Of a DNA stretch of 36,538 bases, positions 1 through 8,275 are shown one piece after another. The notes under the pieces are model-generated. The model saw only the letters and a program-made list of their open reading frames with translations. It did not search any database and had not been told where the DNA came from. How positions within the stretch are numbered: the stretch's first letter is position 1; every line of letters starts with the position of its first letter. Where the stretch lies: the NCBI GenBank assembly GCA_934678915.1, contig CAKUSF010000006.1, positions 1 to 36,538 of the forward strand, in the 5' to 3' direction. The DNA comes from an uncultured Bacteroidales bacterium. Lineage in GTDB: Bacteria > Bacteroidota > Bacteroidia > Bacteroidales > UBA932. Made by a program: the position numbers and the translations under genes.

Positions 1-2
1 TC

Positions 3-779
3 TTATTTCTTTTCCACCAGACGCACCTCATAGAGCCGCTTCCAACACTTGCCGGTAAGGTAAATCTTGCCGTCCTTAGGGTTGTAGGCAATTCCGTTCA
101 GCACATCCGTGTTAGCATCACGCAAAGACTTAGGCAAAAGTCCTGTGCAATCTATTGTCCCTTCAACAGTCCCGTCAGAAGGATTGATTATCACAATCAT
201 GTCAGTCAAATAGACGTTAGCCCAAATCTTCCCGTCAATCCATTCCAATTCGTTCAGCATCCGCACCGGGCGTCCGTTCATCTTGACAGTCAGCACCTTC
301 TGCTGTTTGAACCTCTCATCCATAAAGTACAGTCTGGCGGAGCCATCGGAAGCAATAAGACTCTTCCCATCCGTAGTAAGCCCCCACCCCTCGTGTGGGT
401 AACTCCATGTCGATTTGTAGGCCAGAGTCTTAGCGTCATAGACGAAGGCAACCTTATTCAACCAAGTGAGGATGAATATGTTGCCATTCAATTCAACAGA
501 GCCTTCCAGGAAATATTTCTTGTCGAAATCAAATCTTTTCAAGGCTTTTCCAGTTGCCAAATCAACTTTACGGAGAGTCGATTCGCCATATTGCCCTGTG
601 GTCTCAATCATCTCCCCGTTCAGGAAGAAAAGCCCCTGAGTGAACGAAGTCTCATCGTGAACATATTCCTTCACAACCTGAACTTTGTACTGGCGCACCT
701 TGGCATCTGCACACGAAGCGGAAAGCAGCGCAAGCGCAGCCAATGCGGTTTCTATGAATATATTCACGAATCTCTTCAT
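3..779 (-). CDS. Glutaminyl-peptide cyclotransferase (glutamine cyclotransferase), lipoprotein
   Basis: This 258-residue protein matches the beta-propeller glutamine cyclotransferase family (plant/bacterial type). These enzymes convert N-terminal glutamine of peptides to pyroglutamate, releasing ammonia. Family-typical segments are FTQGLFFLNGEMIETTGQYG (about residues 46-65), the repeated blade pattern, and NELEWIDGKIWANVY and LNGIAYNPKDGKIYLTGK near the C-terminus. The N-terminus is a signal peptide ending LLSASC, so it is probably a periplasm-facing lipoprotein with the cysteine at about residue 23. In Bacteroidales a periplasmic cyclase is expected because many exported proteins begin with Gln after signal cleavage; that is family knowledge, not seen here. 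It starts at an ATG 42 bp after the pyrG stop and could share the pyrG transcript. The stop codon lies at the window edge, so the gene is complete. Confidence 0.88.
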   Translation of the reverse strand: MKRFVNIFIETALAALALLSASCADAKVRQYKVQVVKEYVHDETSFTQGLFFLNGEMIETTGQYGESTLRKVDLATGKALKRFDFDKKYFLEGSVELNGNIFILTWLNKVAFVYDAKTLAYKSTWSYPHEGWGLTTDGKSLIASDGSARLYFMDERFKQQKVLTVKMNGRPVRMLNELEWIDGKIWANVYLTDMIVIINPSDGTVEGTIDCTGLLPKSLRDANTDVLNGIAYNPKDGKIYLTGKCWKRLYEVRLVEKK

Positions 780-821
780 TATTTAATCATTAAGGCCACG
801 GAGTCAGCCTCCGCAGACATA

Positions 822-2435
822 TTACTTCTTCTTTTCTCTGTTCTCCATCGCTGCCTCTACGAACTTCACGAAGATCGGCTGAGGCTTCTCAGGTGTGCTC
901 TTAAGTTCTGGATGGAACTGCACTCCGATGAAGAACGGATGCGTCGGGATCTCGACAATCTCCACCAGACCGGTGTCCGGATTCTTTCCAGTTGCTTTGA
1001 GCCCGGCAGCCTCCATCCTTTCAAGGTAGGCGTTGTTGAACTCGTAGCGGTGACGGTGTCTCTCCGAGATCATCTCGCTGCCATAAATCCTGTAGGCCAG
1101 CGAGTTCTTATCCAGTTTGCAGTCGTACGCCCCAAGCCTCATTGTCCCGCCCTTGATCGTGGTGCTCTTCTGTTCCTCCATCAGGTCAATGACCGGATTG
1201 GCGGCGTTCGGGTTGACCTCCGCTGAGATAGCGTCCTTGATTCCAAGCACATCTCTGGCGAACTCTACCACACACATCTGCATTCCCAGACATATTCCGA
1301 AGAACGGCACATTGTGCTCGCGGGCGTATTTTATTGCAAGAATCTTGCCTTCCAGTCCCCTCTCGCCGAATCCGGGAGCGACGAGGATTCCGTCCATACT
1401 CCCGATCTTTTCCTCGAGGTTGGAGCTGTCAAGATGCTCGCTCTGAACCGTGTGGACATTCACCTTGCACTCATTGGCCGCCCCTGCGTGGACGAACGAC
1501 TCAAGGATGGACTTGTAGGCGTCCTGAAGTTCGACATACTTGCCGACAAGGGCGATATCCACCTGATGCTTAGGGTTATAGAGCCTGTCAAGGAATGATT
1601 TCAAGTTCGTAAAGTCAGGTTCCGGAGCGGATATTCCGAAATGATTCAGAACCATCTCGTCAAGATGCTCGTCTTCCATATTCAAAGGGACCTGATAGAT
1701 TGACGGAGCGTCGATCGACTGGATGACGTGTCCCGGCTTGACGTTGCAGAAAAGAGCGACCTTGCGCCTGAGTTCCGGAGTAAGTTCCATCTCCGTGCGG
1801 CAGACTATGATGTCCGGATGCACACCGGCCTGCTGGAGCATCTGGACAGAGTGCTGGGTCGGCTTAGTCTTGAGTTCCTTGGCTGCGCGAAGGTAAGGGA
1901 CCAAAGTCAGGTGAATGCTGATGAGATCCTCGTCAGGAAGTTCCCACTGGAGCTGACGGATAGCCTCGACAAACGGTTGTGATTCCATATCTCCCACAGT
2001 ACCACCAACCTCTGTGACAATCACATCGTATTTGCCGGTCTTGCCGAGGAGCAGCATCCTGCGTTTGATCTCGTCAGTGATATGAGGTACAATCTGTACG
2101 GTCTTGCCCAGATAGGCGCCTTCCCTCTCCTTGTTGATGACAGTCCAGTAGATCTTTCCGGTCGTCACGTTGTTGGCCTTGGACATGTGCACGCCCAGAA
2201 ACCTTTCGTAGTGTCCGAGATCCAGGTCGGTCTCCGCACCGTCGTCCGTCACGTAGCACTCTCCGTGCTCGTAAGGATTCAGCGTGCCCGGATCGATGTT
2301 GATGTAGGGATCGAATTTCTGGATGGTGACCCTAAGTCCTCTTGCCTGAAGAAGTTTGGCCAACGATGCGGCAATGATGCCCTTTCCAAGGGACGAAGCG
2401 ACACCGCCAGTAACGAAAACATACTTTGTACTCAT
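822..2435 (-). CDS. pyrG: CTP synthase
   Basis: This 537-residue protein has the usual CTP synthase length. It makes CTP from UTP, ATP and glutamine in the cytoplasm. The N-terminal synthetase domain begins with the signature [17 protein letters not shown]. The linker region carries [15 protein letters not shown]. The C-terminal class I glutamine amidotransferase domain shows GICLGMQ with the nucleophile Cys at about residue 382, and [16 protein letters not shown] supplies the His-Glu of the triad. The ATG at 2435 gives the conserved N-terminus. A TAnnTTTG promoter box lies about 27 bp upstream. The gene heads a minus-strand unit with the glutaminyl cyclase gene downstream. Confidence 0.97.
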   Translation of the reverse strand: MSTKYVFVTGGVASSLGKGIIAASLAKLLQARGLRVTIQKFDPYINIDPGTLNPYEHGECYVTDDGAETDLDLGHYERFLGVHMSKANNVTTGKIYWTVINKEREGAYLGKTVQIVPHITDEIKRRMLLLGKTGKYDVIVTEVGGTVGDMESQPFVEAIRQLQWELPDEDLISIHLTLVPYLRAAKELKTKPTQHSVQMLQQAGVHPDIIVCRTEMELTPELRRKVALFCNVKPGHVIQSIDAPSIYQVPLNMEDEHLDEMVLNHFGISAPEPDFTNLKSFLDRLYNPKHQVDIALVGKYVELQDAYKSILESFVHAGAANECKVNVHTVQSEHLDSSNLEEKIGSMDGILVAPGFGERGLEGKILAIKYAREHNVPFFGICLGMQMCVVEFARDVLGIKDAISAEVNPNAANPVIDLMEEQKSTTIKGGTMRLGAYDCKLDKNSLAYRIYGSEMISERHRHRYEFNNAYLERMEAAGLKATGKNPDTGLVEIVEIPTHPFFIGVQFHPELKSTPEKPQPIFVKFVEAAMENREKKK

Positions 2436-2461
2436 ATTCTTTTCTGCTCTTTACTGGACTA

Positions 2462-2492
2462 CAAATTTATGTCAAAAATGTCATTACCGAAA
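2462..2492 (-). promoter_or_regulatory. Bacteroidota-type promoter for pyrG
   Basis: On the minus strand the -7 box TAAATTTG (2462-2469) is a perfect match to TAnnTTTG. A TTTC at 2489-2492, one base from the TTTG -33 consensus, lies 19 bp upstream. The predicted transcription start is near 2456, giving a leader of about 20 nt before the pyrG ATG. Confidence 0.6.
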
Positions 2493-2530
2493 ATTTTTGT
2501 TTATTAAATGCTTTTCATCGGACGGGGAAG

Positions 2531-2618
2531 CGGTCGCTGAGCCTCTTCTATCGGTCGCTGAGCTTGTCGAAGCGTACCGATTCTACTATTGTAGTCGCTT
2601 CGACAGGCTCAGCGACCG
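2531..2618. repeat. Palindromic dispersed repeat, copy A
   Basis: Two 23-nt arms, 2552-2574 and 2596-2618, are inverted copies of each other with one mismatch and a 21-nt spacer. The core of the left arm reads GGTCGCTGAGCTTGTCGAAG. A third partial copy of the arm start (CGGTCGCTGAGCCTC) sits at 2531-2545. Related arms occur at 5321-5390 and 19466-19521, so this is a dispersed REP-like family. It lies between the pyrG promoter and the rnpB promoter. I see no coding potential in it. Confidence 0.85.
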
Positions 2619-2645
2619 AAAAGACGGATTATGAAGTTTTTTTCG

Positions 2646-2653
2646 TACTTTTG
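2646..2653 (+). promoter_or_regulatory. -7 box of the rnpB promoter
   Basis: TACTTTTG matches TAnnTTTG exactly and ends 7 bp before the predicted 5' end of RNase P RNA at 2661. No convincing TTTG -33 element is visible at the expected spacing. Confidence 0.6.
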
Positions 2654-2660
2654 CAAGATA

Positions 2661-2985
2661 AAAAGGTGGGACGATCTGCCGCGCTGCGGAGCTTCGGCTC
2701 CGGGTGAGGAAAGTCCGGACAGGGCAGGGCACCCTACTGAGGAAAGCTCAGATGGGAGTAATCTTATGGCACCGTAACAGAAAACAACCGCCTGGCCACA
2801 GGCAAGGGTGAAAACGTGAGGCAAGAGCTCACGACGCGCGTCGGCGACGCCGCACGGGTACGATGTCAGGGCCTGCAAGACCAAATATACTGGCAGATGA
2901 GGGCTGCCCGCCCGATGCCAGGGGGTAGGTTGCGAAGATAAATGGCAGATTCAAAAACAGAAACCGGCTTACGGTCCCGCCTTTT
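2661..2985 (+). ncRNA. rnpB: RNase P RNA component (bacterial type A)
   Basis: This is the catalytic RNA that removes tRNA 5' leaders. The 5' conserved region contains GAGGAAAGTCCGGAC (about 2706-2720), the hallmark of bacterial RNase P RNA. The 3' conserved region contains ACAGAAACCGGCTTACGG (about 2957-2974). The two ends pair to form P1: 2661-2672 (AAAAGGTGGGAC) with 2974-2985 (GTCCCGCCTTTT), twelve pairs including one G-U. The length of about 325 nt is normal but towards the short side. A consensus -7 box sits just upstream. The ends are set by the P1 pairing and could be off by a few bases. Confidence 0.95.
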
Positions 2986-3018
2986 TAGTGGAACATAACT
3001 ATCTGACAATAAGCGATT

Positions 3019-3062
3019 AAAGCAATGTCCTTCAGTCTAGACCAACTGAAGGACATTGCTTT
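3019..3062. terminator. Perfect 18-bp hairpin between convergent rnpB and glpC
   Basis: Arms 3019-3036 and 3045-3062 are perfectly complementary over 18 bp around an 8-nt loop (CTAGACCA). The hairpin begins with AAAGCAATG and ends with TTT on both strands. It lies between the 3' ends of rnpB (plus) and glpC (minus), where a bidirectional terminator is expected. No long U-tract follows on either strand, so the terminator role is inferred. Confidence 0.65.
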
Positions 3063-3103
3063 ATAAATTGCAAATCAAGCACTTAGACTCCACCATAAGC
3101 ATT

Positions 3104-4342
3104 CTAACGGGAATTAGCTTTGGCGGTAGCCTCAAGGTCAAGTGCTTCCGAGAGAATCAGAATCGGATTCTTTACCTTGTACTCCGTGGACATTTCGATC
3201 TGCCACTTACAAGTCTCACACTCGCTACAAACGAAGTCAGGAGCGACAGCCTTGATCTGATCGAAGACCGGACGCCCGATCTCTTGCGAGTACTTGTAAT
3301 TCTCCTTCTTGAAGCCATAAGTGCCAGCGATGCCGCAGCAGCCGCTGTCCAGGACAGTGAACGTCACTCCCGGAATCATATTCATCAGAGCCTTTGTGAA
3401 TATGCTCCATCCGAGTTTCTCCACGTGACAAGGAATATGATAGGCTATCCTCGCGCGATAATCCTCCTTAAAGACCAACTTAACCTTACCGGCATCCAAG
3501 AGTTCGAATAGAAACTTCTCCACCAGGGTTATGCTGTCACGGACAGAAGAATTGTCAACAGAAAGTACGTCAGGATATTCATCCCTCATCGTGAAGACAC
3601 ATGTAGAGGATGTTGCCACAATCGGAAGTCCGGCTGTCACGGCTTTTTCAAAGACAGCGACATTATGTTTGGCGTGCTTAGTAGCACCGTTCCACATTCC
3701 GTTGGAGATCATCGCCACACCGCAGCACTTCTCGTCCATGAGCTGAACACCATAACCAACAGCATTCATCACTGTCACGAAAGCCTTGCCGACTTCCGGC
3801 TGCTGGAACTCCGTCGAACAGCCGTGAAAGAAAGCGACTTGCTTTGAATATGCTTTCTGGGCCTCCTGAGCCTCTTTCCTGAACCAGGACTCAAAACCCT
3901 GGGCTTGGTATTTCGGGAAAGTCCTGTGGCTGTCTATGTGGAGCGTGGTGTCCATCACAGCTTTGACTGGCTTGGAAGCCACCATAAAGTTCACTACTGG
4001 AGCGAATGGTCTAGCCATCTTGCCCATGAAATCAGTACTAGCCAAAAGACGGTCGCGAAGTCCTGGGGTACTGGAACTGAAACGTCTGCGTGCAGAATGG
4101 ATAAGATCTGCGATCTTTACACCTGACGGGCATGCCACCTCGCAACGTTTGCAGTTCATGCAATACTTCAAGTTCTCATCAAAAAAGTACTTGTTCTTGA
4201 GACGAAGTCGCTCTCCGTCTGGGCCAGCCTGCTTTGGACCAGGATACAACGGATTGACAGCCACAACCGGACAGTATGCGGTACAGATCGTACATTTGAT
4301 GCACTGTTCGAAATTATTGAAACTTATGTTTTTTTCTTGCAT
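3104..4342 (-). CDS. glpC: Anaerobic glycerol-3-phosphate dehydrogenase subunit C
   Basis: Iron-sulfur subunit that anchors GlpAB and passes electrons to the quinone pool. From the ATG at 4342 it is 412 residues. The N-terminus has two [4Fe-4S] motifs, CIKCTICTAYCP (about residues 14-25) and CMNCKRCEVACPSG. Two CCG (cysteine-rich) domains follow: HGCSTE with EKCCGVAM, and IPCHVEKLG with DSGCCGIAGTYG, plus a terminal CSECETCKW. An in-frame TTG nine codons upstream (4369) is possible, but the ATG has a purine-rich GAAAGAGAT just before it. The gene is the last of the glpABC cluster and ends facing rnpB. Neither glpF nor glpK is in the window. Confidence 0.92.
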   Translation of the reverse strand: MQEKNISFNNFEQCIKCTICTAYCPVVAVNPLYPGPKQAGPDGERLRLKNKYFFDENLKYCMNCKRCEVACPSGVKIADLIHSARRRFSSSTPGLRDRLLASTDFMGKMARPFAPVVNFMVASKPVKAVMDTTLHIDSHRTFPKYQAQGFESWFRKEAQEAQKAYSKQVAFFHGCSTEFQQPEVGKAFVTVMNAVGYGVQLMDEKCCGVAMISNGMWNGATKHAKHNVAVFEKAVTAGLPIVATSSTCVFTMRDEYPDVLSVDNSSVRDSITLVEKFLFELLDAGKVKLVFKEDYRARIAYHIPCHVEKLGWSIFTKALMNMIPGVTFTVLDSGCCGIAGTYGFKKENYKYSQEIGRPVFDQIKAVAPDFVCSECETCKWQIEMSTEYKVKNPILILSEALDLEATAKANSR

Positions 4343-4374
4343 ATCTCTTTCAATGTCAAATGAACACAAACGAT

Positions 4375-5697
4375 TTACTTACCCAAAATTCTGTCCGCTG
4401 CACTAAACGCAGTCATGATCGCAACTCCACCTCCGCTGCCTTCCGCAAGAGGATTGCAGCCTCCGACTTCGGAACCTATTACATAGAGGTTCGGAACTAC
4501 CTTACCATCACGTAACGGTTGGAAGTTCTCATCAGTCTTCACTCCAAAACCGGTGTAGTTCTGACGAGCAAAGAAATTCTCATTATACCAATCCTTCCTT
4601 TCAGCTGGATAATCAACGTCAAGATCGAAGACTGGTTCATTTATTTCATTAGGAGAAGCTACAAGACCTTTACCAAAGAGATTGCCACTAGCAAGGATGA
4701 ATGTGTCAGCCTCAAGGCGAAGTTCACCGAGATTGGCAGTGCGCACGCTAGCTACACGTTCTCCGTCAAACACCGCATCTAGAGCCTCGTCACCCATCAG
4801 GAATGTGCCACCGGAAGCCTCGAACGCTTTCTTCAAAAGGCGTTGTGTACGGATTCCCGGAACGGAAGGAGGAGTGGTCCCGACAAACAAGACCTTTGCA
4901 GGAATCATTTCCTTAATCCACTGCATGATGACAGGTTCTTCAAAGCCAAACACCTCAGGCAGGACGACAACGTCCTCACCATCATGCAATTCCTGAACCT
5001 TATGGGCAAACTGTTTCCAATTGGCTTCGTGATTCATCACACGCGCGATGTTCACTGATCTCATTTCAGCTGGGTTTTTGCGAAGATGCTCGACCTCGTC
5101 TAGTTTAACGGATTCGATCCGGCATTCAGTGCCTCGCTTCTCAAAACCATCCGCGATAAAGCGAGTGTTGAAATCCAGAAAGCCTGCAAAGTTAACTATC
5201 AAGGCTTTATGCCCTATCTTCTCATCTTTAGATGCAAGCAAAGTCACTTCATCCATGGCAAGCCATGCTGGCTTTAATGTGCCTAGGGCGGTGATGCGGT
5301 AGCCGTTGAGGACAGAACCAGTCACTGAGCCTGTCGAAGTGACAGGTGTTTCGACCGCTTCGGTCGCTTTGGCAGGCTCAGCGACCGAAGCAACGGGATG
5401 CAGAGCCACCCCACAGTCAGAGAAAAATCCCGGAGTCGAGGCTACATATTCAGAAAGCCTCCGCTCCCCTATCTTTGAATATGGATGTTCGGAAGGTAGC
5501 TTCTCTACCGCTGAAAGAGGTTCAGCCACCTCCGTTCCGTCAGAAAGTTTCCCAAGCAATCCTAAAGCTCCGGAAGAAAAATGGAGGGCATTCTGCCCAG
5601 CGGAAACAATCAAGCATTTCTTACCACCTTTCTGCAATTTGATCCCACAGGCCAACGAAGAAAGGCCACCACCTACAATTATAACATCAAATCTCAT
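4375..5697 (-). CDS. glpB: Anaerobic glycerol-3-phosphate dehydrogenase subunit B, with an in-frame repeat insertion
   Basis: The 440-residue flavoprotein begins with an FAD dinucleotide-binding motif, DVIIVGGGLSSLACGIKL (residues 4-21), followed by SSGALGLLG, which is typical of GlpB. The C-terminus has the FAD-closing segment VIGSEVGGCNPLAEGSGGGV. It partners with GlpA and GlpC to oxidise glycerol-3-phosphate to dihydroxyacetone phosphate under anaerobic conditions. Residues about 102-128 (rich in Ala, Val, Thr, Glu and Ser) are encoded by a palindromic repeat that also occurs outside genes in this window (copies A and C). The frame stays open through it. Twelve bases separate it from glpA. 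Whether the insertion is tolerated in a surface loop is an inference. Confidence 0.9.
   Translation of the reverse strand: MRFDVIIVGGGLSSLACGIKLQKGGKKCLIVSAGQNALHFSSGALGLLGKLSDGTEVAEPLSAVEKLPSEHPYSKIGERRLSEYVASTPGFFSDCGVALHPVASVAEPAKATEAVETPVTSTGSVTGSVLNGYRITALGTLKPAWLAMDEVTLLASKDEKIGHKALIVNFAGFLDFNTRFIADGFEKRGTECRIESVKLDEVEHLRKNPAEMRSVNIARVMNHEANWKQFAHKVQELHDGEDVVVLPEVFGFEEPVIMQWIKEMIPAKVLFVGTTPPSVPGIRTQRLLKKAFEASGGTFLMGDEALDAVFDGERVASVRTANLGELRLEADTFILASGNLFGKGLVASPNEINEPVFDLDVDYPAERKDWYNENFFARQNYTGFGVKTDENFQPLRDGKVVPNLYVIGSEVGGCNPLAEGSGGGVAIMTAFSAADRILGK
5321..5390. repeat. Palindromic dispersed repeat, copy B, inside glpB
   Basis: The arm GTCACTGAGCCTGTCGAAGT (5321-5340) and the inverted arm containing GGCAGGCTCAGCGACCG (5371-5387) match the arms of copy A with a few changes. 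A perfect 11-bp inverted repeat CTTCGGTCGCT/AGCGACCGAAG (5358-5368 and 5380-5390) and a 6-bp hairpin CGACCG-CTT-CGGTCG (5352-5366) are nested inside. The element falls in the glpB reading frame without a stop. Confidence 0.82.
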
Positions 5698-5709
5698 TAC
5701 CTCTTCCTC

Positions 5710-7311
5710 CTATATTTCCTCACCAAGCCCCATAACTTCTGAATATACCCATTGAGTGTAAGCACTTTCGCGGAGCGTCTCGCCCCATGCTATTGGATAC
5801 ATTCCTTTCCACCTCTCGTTCATAAAATCTTTCAAGTCGGCTCGCGCCTTGGAAGTGCACTTCCGCGCCTTAGCCAAACGCCCGGCAGCCCTGCATGCAC
5901 AAAGCTCTCCTTGGCACGTTCCCATTCCGAAACGTGTACGGCGTCTTAGATCCACCAAATTGTTGACATCTAAATTCTCAATGGCTGAATCAACCTCTGA
6001 GACAGAGACTTCTTCACACTCGCAGACAAGGCTTCCTTTTACATCATCATCGAAATCCAATTTGGCGGCCTGTGTACCGATACGTCCCACCGATGCTTTC
6101 TGAACCATTGTAGGGACTTCCCAAATCTTCTTTGAAATTTCCTCAATACCTCCAGGCTCAGACCCAGGGAGAGGAGTAACGGCAGTTGTGCAGCGTGCAT
6201 CCACACCAAGTTTTTTGCAGACAACATCAGCAGCCATTTCGCCCATTAACCTATATGTCATAAGCTTACCTCCTGTAATGCTGACGAAACCTTTGATTCC
6301 GTCACGACTCTCATGGTCAAGGCAAACTATTCCTCGGCTGATGTTACGCCCACTTGGATCATTTTCAGCAGACACCAATGGACGAACCCCGGCATAAGCC
6401 CTAAGCACACGCGTTTGGGCCAAGCATGGAGCCAACTTAGCTCCTTCTGTCAGCAGAAGATCGACTTCGTCAGGAGTGACACGAAGATGGTCACATTCTT
6501 CGTAAGGGACTTTTGTAGAAGTAGTTCCAATGACACAAACCGTGTCACCGGGAACCAGAATATCCGCGTTGGCAGGCTTGCGGCAACGATTGATCACAAC
6601 ACTGTTGACTCTGTGGGCGAAAATCAGCAATGCCCCTTTTGCCGGGAACATGCTAATGTTGGCTCCAGCCATCTGGGCTATGTGATGTCCCCAGATTCCA
6701 CCTGCATTGACAGTAACAGGAGCATAGTAGTCAGTAACGATTCCGGTGTGATGGTCAAGGACTTTCACTCCTTTTACAGTGTCCTGCTCCTTAATTATTT
6801 CAATGACTTCTGAATAAACAAGGACCTTCGCTCCATGAATTTTCGCGTCAAACACATTGGAAGCGCAAAGGCGAAACGGGTCAACTGACCCATCTGGAAC
6901 CTTAACGGCTCCAATCAATGTCGGATTCACCGATGGCTCCATTCTTTTTGCGACATCAGGATCAATTACTTCCGCTTTAATTCCAGCCGACAGGCAAGCC
7001 TTTACGAAAGTGTCCTGATAGGCCAAATCATCCTCTGGCAGAGTGATGAACAGTCCTGATGTGTCATCCACGCAATGCCGGGCGATCTTTTTCAGGATCA
7101 TGTTCTCTTTTATGCACTCTGTGGCAGATTCCTGATCAGTCACAGCATAGCGAGCACCACTGTGGAGCAATCCGTGATTTCTACCCGTCGCCCCGGTAGC
7201 TATGTCGAAGCGCTCAATAAGGAGCACACGTAAACCTCTTAAAGCACAGTCCCTTGCCGTTCCAGCACCAGTTATGCCACCTCCGACAATTATGACATCA
7301 TATTCATTCAT
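5710..7311 (-). CDS. glpA: Anaerobic glycerol-3-phosphate dehydrogenase subunit A
   Basis: The 533-residue catalytic FAD subunit opens with the Rossmann motif DVIIVGGGITGAGTARDCAL and ATGATGRNHGLLHSGARYAV, both typical of glycerol-3-phosphate dehydrogenases. The C-terminal part carries a BFD-like [2Fe-2S] domain with cysteines in LVCECEEVS and GTCQGELCACRAAG. The reaction is glycerol-3-phosphate to dihydroxyacetone phosphate, with electrons passed through GlpC to menaquinone. The start ATG at 7311 is only 1 bp after the stop of the upstream lipoprotein gene, which implies co-transcription and probably translational coupling. The order glpA-glpB-glpC matches the classical operon. Confidence 0.94.
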   Translation of the reverse strand: MNEYDVIIVGGGITGAGTARDCALRGLRVLLIERFDIATGATGRNHGLLHSGARYAVTDQESATECIKENMILKKIARHCVDDTSGLFITLPEDDLAYQDTFVKACLSAGIKAEVIDPDVAKRMEPSVNPTLIGAVKVPDGSVDPFRLCASNVFDAKIHGAKVLVYSEVIEIIKEQDTVKGVKVLDHHTGIVTDYYAPVTVNAGGIWGHHIAQMAGANISMFPAKGALLIFAHRVNSVVINRCRKPANADILVPGDTVCVIGTTSTKVPYEECDHLRVTPDEVDLLLTEGAKLAPCLAQTRVLRAYAGVRPLVSAENDPSGRNISRGIVCLDHESRDGIKGFVSITGGKLMTYRLMGEMAADVVCKKLGVDARCTTAVTPLPGSEPGGIEEISKKIWEVPTMVQKASVGRIGTQAAKLDFDDDVKGSLVCECEEVSVSEVDSAIENLDVNNLVDLRRRTRFGMGTCQGELCACRAAGRLAKARKCTSKARADLKDFMNERWKGMYPIAWGETLRESAYTQWVYSEVMGLGEEI

Positions 7312-7312
7312 C

Positions 7313-8263
7313 TTATTGTCCCGTATATTGGTTAATTTTCTGTCTTAATGTTATGGACAGGCTCACAGGGGTGTAACTGTCCGAGCGGTCCAGCCATTCC
7401 ACGGCCAAAGCGGGCTGGCCACACATGAAGCACCCTAGCGCTATGTTGTAGGCTGCACAAGCTTTTTTCTCGTCATTACGGCTTTTCAAAAGCTTGGTCC
7501 ACTGCTCAATGGCTTCTTTCCATTTGTAAGAATATGCATACTCGGCACCTTTGTCCCATTCTTGTTCGGAGCCGTCATAGTAGATAACGTAAAAAGTGTC
7601 TTGCTTCCATGTCGGCAAGAAAGATGCTGCCGCCACATAACCAGCGTTTTCCGCTCCGGAAGCCATATTGTTCCACACTTCATTGAGAATGTTGCTCTCA
7701 GACTTCGTCCCATCGCCATATACCTCAACCTTAAATCTGTGTCCACCTGCAAAACCGTACACCCGGTCCTCCTTGTTCATAGAATCATAGACATAGATTC
7801 TTGTGTTAAATGGCACAGAAGCAACTGAGACATAAGAAGAGTCCGAGGTCACGGCCTTTCCCGTAAGTTTGACCGGGGCATTGACGGTAGGAATGCCCAA
7901 TTCAGGAACATCTATCACAAAGACAACATCCTTGCCTGTCTCCATCACAAGATTAACCAATGAGTCTTTGGACGAATAGTCAGCCCCGTTGTCTGAGCGG
8001 GCCGTAAATAACTCAATCTCACGCTCCCCACCAAAATAATCCTCTTCCAGACGAGTAGCGAAACCAGCTGACGCAGATGCATTAAAGGAGTCATTGCGTG
8101 GGTTCCCGTCCGTAAGATAGACAACGGCCATGGTACGTCCAGCAAGGCTCAATCCAGACTTGGAAGGCCCGCGCATCTCAGGGCTCACTACAAATGCCTG
8201 AGGTGCACAAGAGCCCATCGCCAGAAGAGCCAAGGCAAACATCATCAATGAAGCTTTTTTCAT
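7313..8263 (-). CDS. DUF6340-like lipoprotein with C-terminal TPR-like region
   Basis: The 316-residue protein has a lipoprotein signal peptide (MKKASLMMFALALLAMGSC), with the lipidated Cys at 19. The middle has alternating beta and loop segments such as MAVVYLTDG and DVVFVIDVPELG. The C-terminal 80 residues look helical and TPR-like (EWDKGAEYAYSYKWKEAIEQ, ACAAYNIALGCFMCGQPALA). This resembles the uncharacterised Bacteroidales DUF6340 family as I remember it; no function is known. It sits 12 bp after rimO and 1 bp before glpA, so it bridges housekeeping genes and the glp genes in one transcript. Confidence 0.75.
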   Translation of the reverse strand: MKKASLMMFALALLAMGSCAPQAFVVSPEMRGPSKSGLSLAGRTMAVVYLTDGNPRNDSFNASASAGFATRLEEDYFGGEREIELFTARSDNGADYSSKDSLVNLVMETGKDVVFVIDVPELGIPTVNAPVKLTGKAVTSDSSYVSVASVPFNTRIYVYDSMNKEDRVYGFAGGHRFKVEVYGDGTKSESNILNEVWNNMASGAENAGYVAAASFLPTWKQDTFYVIYYDGSEQEWDKGAEYAYSYKWKEAIEQWTKLLKSRNDEKKACAAYNIALGCFMCGQPALAVEWLDRSDSYTPVSLSITLRQKINQYTGQ

Positions 8264-8275
8264 AATCTTTGAATA

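Noticed and set aside
393..1226. Open frame of 277 codons on the plus strand
   Set aside because: It is antisense to the 5' part of the glutaminyl cyclase gene and the 3' part of pyrG, and its translation has no recognisable domain. Codon-bias shadow.
2609..2884. Open frame of 91 codons on the minus strand
   Set aside because: It lies across the RNase P RNA gene, whose conserved sequences and P1 pairing explain this DNA.
4343..4369. TTG start of glpC nine codons upstream
   Set aside because: An ATG at 4342 with a purine-rich stretch just upstream is more likely; the added residues show no family similarity.
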